19,791 nucleotides of DNA from assembly GCA_003483345.1 (NCBI GenBank), contig DMWH01000141.1:5305-25095 (forward strand), read 5' to 3'. The translations under genes and the position numbers were made by a program. This document shows positions 15,300-19,791 of the stretch, one piece after another; position 1 is the stretch's first letter; every line of letters starts with the position of its first letter. The notes under the pieces are model-generated. The model saw nothing but the letters and a program-made list of their open reading frames with translations. It was not told the origin of the DNA and did not search any database. The stretch comes from Clostridiales bacterium. GTDB taxonomy: Bacteria > Bacillota > Clostridia > Tissierellales > Sedimentibacteraceae.

Positions 15300-15665
15300 A
15301 TGAAATCATTGGAAGAATTAAAAAAGTTAAGAGATGAATCAATTAAGAATATTGAAATGCGAAATACCGATAAGGATGTGCGTGTTGTGGTGGGCATGGC
15401 AACCTGCGGAATATCTGCCGGAGCAAGACCTGTTTTAGCCACATTTGTAGAAGAAGTAGCAAAACGAAATTTGAACAATGTGTCGGTTGTGCAGACCGGT
15501 TGCATAGGAATGTGTACTTATGAGCCAATAGTTGAAATCTATTCTCCAGGTAAGGAAAAGGTAACTTACATTCATGTTGACTCTGAAAAAGCAAAAAGAA
15601 TTGTGTCTGAACATTTGGCTAATAACAGAGTTGTAGTTGAATATACAATAGGCTCAGAAAATTAA
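15300..15665 (+). CDS. hndB: Small thioredoxin-like [2Fe-2S] ferredoxin protein (HndB-like)
   Basis: A 121-residue soluble protein. An N-terminal helix (about 1-22) precedes a thioredoxin-like ferredoxin fold with TCGISAGARPVL (35-46) and TGCIGMCTYEPIVEI (66-80). Only three cysteines fall at ligand-like positions (C36, C68, C72), so the usual fourth [2Fe-2S] ligand is not visible. It corresponds in place and size to HndB of the Desulfovibrio NADP-reducing hydrogenase, whose gene order hndA-B-C-D is the same. Trimeric HydABC enzymes lack this separate subunit, so its presence favours the tetrameric type. GGGGG lies upstream. Its exact role is not settled. Confidence 0.85.
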   Translation: MKSLEELKKLRDESIKNIEMRNTDKDVRVVVGMATCGISAGARPVLATFVEEVAKRNLNNVSVVQTGCIGMCTYEPIVEIYSPGKEKVTYIHVDSEKAKRIVSEHLANNRVVVEYTIGSEN

Positions 15666-15686
15666 CGGTAGAAAGTGAGGATGGTT

Positions 15687-17477
15687 ATGAAAATTTTCAG
15701 ATCTCATGTGTTGGTTTGCGGTGGAACGGGCTGTAGTTCTTCTAATTCTGCTCAAATTAGACAAAGATTTATTGATAAAATAAAAGAAGTAAATTTAGAT
15801 AATGAAGTACAGGTTATTGGTACCGGCTGCTTTGGTCTTTGTGAAGCGGGTCCGGTTGTAATTATATATCCTGAAGGTTCATTTTATGCTCGAATGACTG
15901 TTGACAGAGTTGATGAAATAGTTGAAGAGCATTTATTAAAAGGAAGAATAGTCACAAAATATTTATATGATGAAAGTGTAAAGGAAGAAAAATTAAAAGC
16001 TTTAAGTGAAGTGAACTTTTATAAAAAACAAAAGAGAGTTGCACTTCGTAACTGCGGACTAATAAATCCCGAGAATATTAACGAGTGTATAGCAAGGGAC
16101 GGTTATATGGCACTTGGCAAGGTTCTTACGGAAATGACTCCCGATGAAGTTATTAAATTAGTCAAGGATTCAGGGTTAAAAGGAAGAGGCGGAGCCGGCT
16201 TTTCGACAGGAATGAAATGGAGCTTTGCAGCACCAAACAAGTCAGACCAAAAATATATAATATGCAATGCTGACGAAGGTGACCCGGGAGCATTTATGGA
16301 CAGAAGTGTTTTGGAAGGGGACCCGCATGCAGTATTGGAAGCTATGGCAATAGCAGGTTATGCAATTGGAGCTACAAAAGGATATATTTATGTAAGAGCA
16401 GAATATCCTATAGCAGTTCGCAGATTGAAAATTGCAATAGAACAAGCTAGAGAATTAGGTCTTTTGGGCAAGAATATATTCGATTCGGGTTTTGATTTTG
16501 ACATAGAATTAAGGCTGGGAGCAGGTGCTTTTGTCTGTGGAGAGGAAACAGCCTTGTTACAGTCATTGGAAGGCAAAAGAGGAATGTCCAGAAATAAACC
16601 GCCATTTCCTGCTAACAAAGGGTTGTGGGGAAAACCTACAGTAATAAATAATGTTGAAACATTAGCAAATATCCCTCAAATTATACTCAGGGGACCCGAA
16701 TGGTTTAAAAGTTTCGGTACCGAAAAATCACCGGGTACAAAAGTATTTGCCTTAGGCGGAAAAATTAATAATACCGGCCTTGTGGAAGTACCTATGGGTA
16801 CTACTTTAAGGGAGGTTATTTATGATATAGGCGGCGGATGTCCTAACGGCAAAGAATTTAAGGCAGTTCAGACAGGAGGACCTTCAGGCGGATGCCTCAC
16901 CACGAAGCACTTAGATACTCCAATAGATTATGATACTCTTACTGCAGCCGGCTCTATGATGGGCTCCGGTGGTATGATCGTAATGGATGAAGATAACTGT
17001 ATGGTTGATATTGCAAGATTTTTCCTTGATTTTACGGTTGATGAATCCTGCGGCAAATGTACTCCTTGCAGGGAAGGTACAAAGCGAATGCTGGAAATTT
17101 TAAATAAAATTACAGAAGGAAAAGGCACAATGGAGGATCTTGATAAGTTAGAAAAACTTGCTATTAATATCAAGGAAACTTCACTTTGCGGTTTAGGTCA
17201 AACTGCACCAAATCCTGTATTATCAACATTAAAATATTTCAGAGATGAATATGAAGCCCATGTTAATGAAAAACGCTGCCCGGCAGGTGTTTGCCAGTCA
17301 CTTTTGAAATATTTTATCACCGCGGATTGTAGAGGATGTACAAAGTGTGCGAGAATATGTCCTGCAGGAGCTATTGAAGGTAAAGTAAAAGAAGTTCATG
17401 TAATTAATCAGGATAAGTGTATTAAGTGTGGTGCTTGTATGGATGCTTGTACGTTCCATGCAATTATCAAGAAGTAG
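15687..17477 (+). CDS. hndC: NADH/FMN-binding NuoF-like hydrogenase subunit (HydB/HndC)
   Basis: Flavoprotein subunit that exchanges electrons between NAD(H) and iron-sulfur clusters. It has 596 residues from the ATG at 15687, preferred because GAGG lies 6 bases upstream; GTG 15675 and ATG 15681 are alternatives. Order: an N-terminal [2Fe-2S] domain (C11, C16, C48, C52); the NuoF core with GRGGAGFSTGMKW (166-178) and NADEGDPGAF (194-203) for NADH/FMN; an SLBB region; a [4Fe-4S] site CGKCTPC (455-461) with C501; CPAGVC (531-536); and two C-terminal ferredoxin motifs (C548/551/554/558, C578/581/584/588). The extra ferredoxin domains set it apart from complex I NuoF. The hydrogenase catalytic gene follows after 16 bp. 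Confidence 0.95.
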   Translation: MKIFRSHVLVCGGTGCSSSNSAQIRQRFIDKIKEVNLDNEVQVIGTGCFGLCEAGPVVIIYPEGSFYARMTVDRVDEIVEEHLLKGRIVTKYLYDESVKEEKLKALSEVNFYKKQKRVALRNCGLINPENINECIARDGYMALGKVLTEMTPDEVIKLVKDSGLKGRGGAGFSTGMKWSFAAPNKSDQKYIICNADEGDPGAFMDRSVLEGDPHAVLEAMAIAGYAIGATKGYIYVRAEYPIAVRRLKIAIEQARELGLLGKNIFDSGFDFDIELRLGAGAFVCGEETALLQSLEGKRGMSRNKPPFPANKGLWGKPTVINNVETLANIPQIILRGPEWFKSFGTEKSPGTKVFALGGKINNTGLVEVPMGTTLREVIYDIGGGCPNGKEFKAVQTGGPSGGCLTTKHLDTPIDYDTLTAAGSMMGSGGMIVMDEDNCMVDIARFFLDFTVDESCGKCTPCREGTKRMLEILNKITEGKGTMEDLDKLEKLAINIKETSLCGLGQTAPNPVLSTLKYFRDEYEAHVNEKRCPAGVCQSLLKYFITADCRGCTKCARICPAGAIEGKVKEVHVINQDKCIKCGACMDACTFHAIIKK

Positions 17478-17493
17478 AAAGGCTGGTGCAAAT

Positions 17494-19305
17494 ATGGATA
17501 AAGTAAATCTAACTATAAACGGAATAGAGGTCAGCGTACCGAAAGATTATACAGTGCTTTTGGCAGCTAAGGAAGCAGGTATTGACATTCCTACCCTTTG
17601 CTATTTAAAGGATATAAATGAAATAGCCGCATGCAGACTATGTATTGCAGAAGTTGATATAAAAGGTGTTCCGATGAGAAACCTGCCTGCAACCTGTGTG
17701 CTTCAAGTACAGGAAGGTATGAATGTAAGGACGAATACAAAAAGAGTAAGAAATGCCGTTAAAATGAATTTAGAGTTGATACTTGCAAATCACAACAGAG
17801 AATGCCTCACCTGTCTGAGAAATGGTACCTGTGAGTTGCAGAAGCTTTGTGATGAGATGAATATCAGTGACATAGAATATCAAGGTACAAAGAGAGAAGC
17901 AAAAATTGATAATTTGTCCTATTCCATTGTAAGAGATACAAGCAAATGTATTCTTTGCGGAAGATGCGTAAGCACCTGCAGAGATGTACAAGGAATAGGA
18001 ATTTTGGATTTTACAAAGAGAGGATTTGTTACAGAAGTTGCTCCCGCATTTGATTACAGTATGAAGGATGTACCCTGCGTATATTGCGGACAGTGCATTC
18101 AGGCATGTCCGGTGGCGGCTTTGAGAGAAAGATCCTATATCGATGACGTATGGGATGCAATAGATGATCCCGAGAAATTTGTTGTAGTGCAAACTGCACC
18201 GGGGGTTCGTGCATCACTTGGAGAAGAATTCGGGTTGCCTGTCGGAACAGATGTTACCGGCAAAATGGTAGCAGCACTTAGAAGAATCGGTTTTGACAAA
18301 GTATTTGATACAAACTTTTCAGCAGACCTTACAATATTAGAAGAAGGTACAGAGCTGTTAAACAGAGTTAAAAACGGCGGCAAGTTGCCCATGATAACAT
18401 CTTGCTCCCCTGGATGGATTCGTTTCTGCGAATTCAATTATCCTGAATTCCTGGATAATTTATCAACATGCAAGTCACCTCAGCAAATGTTTGGTGCCAT
18501 GGTGAAGTCATACTATGCTGAAAAGGCAGGAATAGATCCTAAAAAGATATTCTGTGTATCAGTAATGCCATGTACATCAAAGAAGACTGAAGCAAACAGA
18601 CCCGAAATGGAAGTAGACGGACTGAGGGATGTGGATGTTTCACTTACTACAAGAGAATTGGGAGATATGATTAAACAAGCAAGAATTAATTTTGTTAACC
18701 TTCCTGATGAGGAACCTGACAGCATATTAGGCGAATATACGGGAGCAGGTGCAATCTTCGGCGCAACAGGCGGAGTTATGGAAGCAGCCTTGCGTACGGT
18801 TGCAGACATACTGACAGGTAAGGATCTGGATAATTTTGAGTATCAAGGAGTAAGGGGTCTTGATGGTGTAAAGGAAGCATCGGTAGTACTACCTATTGAC
18901 GGAAAGGATACTGAAATTAAAGTAGCGGTAGCACACGGAACAGCCAATGCTGCTAAAGTTTTGGATGCAGTGAAAAAGGGTGAAAAAAATTATCATTTCA
19001 TAGAGGTTATGGCATGTCCCGGAGGATGTGTGCATGGAGGAGGCCAGTCTCACGTATCGGCCAAGAAGAGACTTGATGTTAATCCGAAGGCAAAACGTGC
19101 GGATGCATTATATGAGCTTGACAAATCCCTGCCACTTAGGAAGTCGCACAAAAATCCTGAAGTAATAAAGCTGTATGAAGAATTTTTGAAGGAACCCAAC
19201 AGTCATGTTTCCCACAAGTATCTTCACACCCATTACTATAAGCGCGATTCCTATGCAACACAGGAACAGGAAGAATATGATAAGCTAATGGAAAAATTAA
19301 AATAA
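17494..19305 (+). CDS. hndD: [FeFe]-hydrogenase catalytic subunit (HydA/HndD)
   Basis: Makes or consumes H2 at an H-cluster. It has 603 residues from the ATG at 17494, which gives the ferredoxin-like N-terminus MDKVNLTING; the frame also opens 22 codons upstream inside hndC. Domains: [2Fe-2S] (C36, C47, C50, C68); His-Cys [4Fe-4S] (H100, C104, C107, C113); two [4Fe-4S] (C152/155/158/162, C195/198/201/205); then the H-cluster domain with TSCSPGW (302-308), MPCTSKK (358-364) and MACPGGCVHGGGQ (506-518); then the small-subunit-like tail ending with HTHYYKR. L1 is TSCSP rather than the common TSCCP. Cytoplasmic, with no Tat signal. The ribosome site is weak, so translation may be coupled to hndC. 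No hydEFG maturase genes are in this window. Confidence 0.96.
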   Translation: MDKVNLTINGIEVSVPKDYTVLLAAKEAGIDIPTLCYLKDINEIAACRLCIAEVDIKGVPMRNLPATCVLQVQEGMNVRTNTKRVRNAVKMNLELILANHNRECLTCLRNGTCELQKLCDEMNISDIEYQGTKREAKIDNLSYSIVRDTSKCILCGRCVSTCRDVQGIGILDFTKRGFVTEVAPAFDYSMKDVPCVYCGQCIQACPVAALRERSYIDDVWDAIDDPEKFVVVQTAPGVRASLGEEFGLPVGTDVTGKMVAALRRIGFDKVFDTNFSADLTILEEGTELLNRVKNGGKLPMITSCSPGWIRFCEFNYPEFLDNLSTCKSPQQMFGAMVKSYYAEKAGIDPKKIFCVSVMPCTSKKTEANRPEMEVDGLRDVDVSLTTRELGDMIKQARINFVNLPDEEPDSILGEYTGAGAIFGATGGVMEAALRTVADILTGKDLDNFEYQGVRGLDGVKEASVVLPIDGKDTEIKVAVAHGTANAAKVLDAVKKGEKNYHFIEVMACPGGCVHGGGQSHVSAKKRLDVNPKAKRADALYELDKSLPLRKSHKNPEVIKLYEEFLKEPNSHVSHKYLHTHYYKRDSYATQEQEEYDKLMEKLK

Positions 19306-19312
19306 TATAACC

Positions 19313-19352
19313 AAAAAAATATTCTCTGCAGACAGCAGGGAATATTTTTTTG
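19313..19352 (+). terminator. Strong Rho-independent terminator after the hydrogenase operon
   Basis: A 13-bp stem (AAATATTCTCTGC with GCAGGGAATATTT, one T-G pair) around the loop AGACA, followed by seven T after GAATA. Extra A residues on the left can pair with the T tract, so it could also act on transcripts from the other side. Confidence 0.93.
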
Positions 19353-19396
19353 TATTATTTTCATTATAATCATATTGTGTTATAATTAATCAAAAA

Positions 19397-19410
19397 GTTA
19401 ATAACTTAAC
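19397..19410. promoter_or_regulatory. Perfect palindrome GTTAA-TAAC-TTAAC upstream of pyrC
   Basis: The core GTTAA-N4-TTAAC equals the inner part of the Rex site TTGTTAANNNNTTAACAA; the outer two bases on each side do not match. It lies just downstream of a TATAAT-like hexamer (19381-19386) that lacks a good -35. It may be a repressor site or chance in AT-rich DNA. Confidence 0.3.
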
Positions 19411-19472
19411 GGTTATATGAATAATGGATATTTCATTGGGATGTGAGGCAGACCTATAGCGGCTTGCACTTA

Positions 19473-19481
19473 TGATATAAT
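19473..19481 (+). promoter_or_regulatory. Extended -10 promoter for pyrC
   Basis: TGATATAAT is a TGn extended -10 with perfect TATAAT at 19476-19481; no good -35 lies 17 bases upstream, which extended -10 promoters can tolerate. Transcription would start near 19488, leaving a leader of about 26 nt and no room for a PyrR-type attenuator between start and gene. Confidence 0.55.
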
Positions 19482-19513
19482 AAATTAATAAGAGTAAAGG
19501 AAGCAGGAGATAG

Positions 19514-19791
19514 ATGATTATAAAAAACGGAAGAGTAATAGACCCGCAATCAAAAATGGACGAAATTGCCGACATTTTGATTGAGGAAGGCATTATCACA
19601 AGGATACATAAGAATATTAATATAAAAGACGAAGTTATAAATGCTGAAGGTAAAATAATAGCTCCGGGATTAATAGATGTGCATGTGCATTTCAGGGAGC
19701 CGGGATTTGAATATAAGGAAGATATATTATCAGGCTCAAAAGCAGCTGCAAGAGGCGGTTTTACAACGGTAGTATGTATGGCTAACACTTC
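19514..19791 (+). CDS. pyrC: Dihydroorotase, N-terminal part (cut by window edge)
   Basis: Zinc amidohydrolase that interconverts carbamoyl aspartate and dihydroorotate in pyrimidine synthesis. About 92 codons are present, and the frame is open at the right edge. The N-terminus [11 protein letters not shown] is the usual beta-strand start of the amidohydrolase composite domain. [15 protein letters not shown] (about residues 51-65) contains the metal-binding H-x-H and the dihydroorotase F-R-E-P-G signature, which separates it from hydantoinase and allantoinase, though those remain possible with only the N-terminus seen. GGAG lies 4 bases upstream of the ATG. It is separated from the hydrogenase operon by a strong terminator, so it is a new transcription unit. 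Confidence 0.92.
   Translation, partial: MIIKNGRVIDPQSKMDEIADILIEEGIITRIHKNINIKDEVINAEGKIIAPGLIDVHVHFREPGFEYKEDILSGSKAAARGGFTTVVCMANT

Noticed and set aside
18635..18650. TGTTTCAC half of a parS site
   Set aside because: Inside hndD, with 4 of 16 mismatches all in the second half; the central CACGTG is absent.
19390..19788. Minus-strand frame of 132 codons opposite pyrC
   Set aside because: It runs antisense over clear dihydroorotase motifs and the pyrC promoter, with no start signals of its own.

Overview
The window reads as the replication-origin region of a low-GC, anaerobic, Gram-positive-type bacterium (Clostridia or Tissierellia in the broad sense). Three things point there: the AT-rich base composition with strong AGGAGG-type ribosome binding sites; the Firmicutes origin order gyrB-recF-yaaA-dnaN-dnaA / rpmH-rnpA-yidD-yidC-jag-mnmE-mnmG-rsmG-noc-parA-parB; and an [FeFe]-hydrogenase operon. 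I cannot name a genus from the sequence alone.

Layout. Positions 1-5122 are on the minus strand and hold gyrB (cut by the left edge), recF, the S4-domain gene yaaA, dnaN and dnaA. Positions 5123-5578 are the gene-free dnaA-rpmH interval. It carries consensus DnaA boxes, a very AT-rich stretch, a GC-richer block and a consensus promoter for rpmH. From 5579 everything is on the plus strand. Genes on both sides therefore point away from the origin, co-directional with the two forks. Positions 5579-7820 hold rpmH, rnpA, yidD, yidC and jag, ending in a terminator. Positions 8030-14462 hold mnmE, mnmG, rsmG, noc, parA and parB, packed with gaps of 10-14 bp. Positions 14805-19305 hold a four-gene operon laid out like hndABCD: a NuoE-like subunit, a small [2Fe-2S]-type protein, a NuoF-like NADH/FMN subunit and an [FeFe]-hydrogenase catalytic subunit. 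It ends in a strong terminator. The right edge cuts the 5' end of a dihydroorotase gene (pyrC).

How the genes work together. The left half is replication initiation and processivity (DnaA, DnaN), repair (RecF) and supercoiling (GyrB). The middle is ribosome and tRNA maturation (L34, RNase P protein, RsmG, MnmE/MnmG), membrane protein insertion (YidC, YidD) and chromosome segregation and nucleoid occlusion (ParA, ParB, Noc). The right block couples NADH (probably together with ferredoxin) to H2. Its consensus promoter overlaps a Rex-like operator, which suggests control by the NADH/NAD+ ratio.

Most of the window is conserved chromosome backbone, and I see no mobile genes, CRISPR array, tRNA or rRNA. 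Points worth a second look: a Noc with no N-terminal membrane-targeting segment, two ParB-family paralogues that carry the Noc-type and ParB-type specificity residues, a candidate DnaA-trio element between dnaA and dnaN, the Rex-like site, two short intergenic repeat-like elements, and residue changes in normally conserved positions of DnaA, YidC and the hydrogenase.
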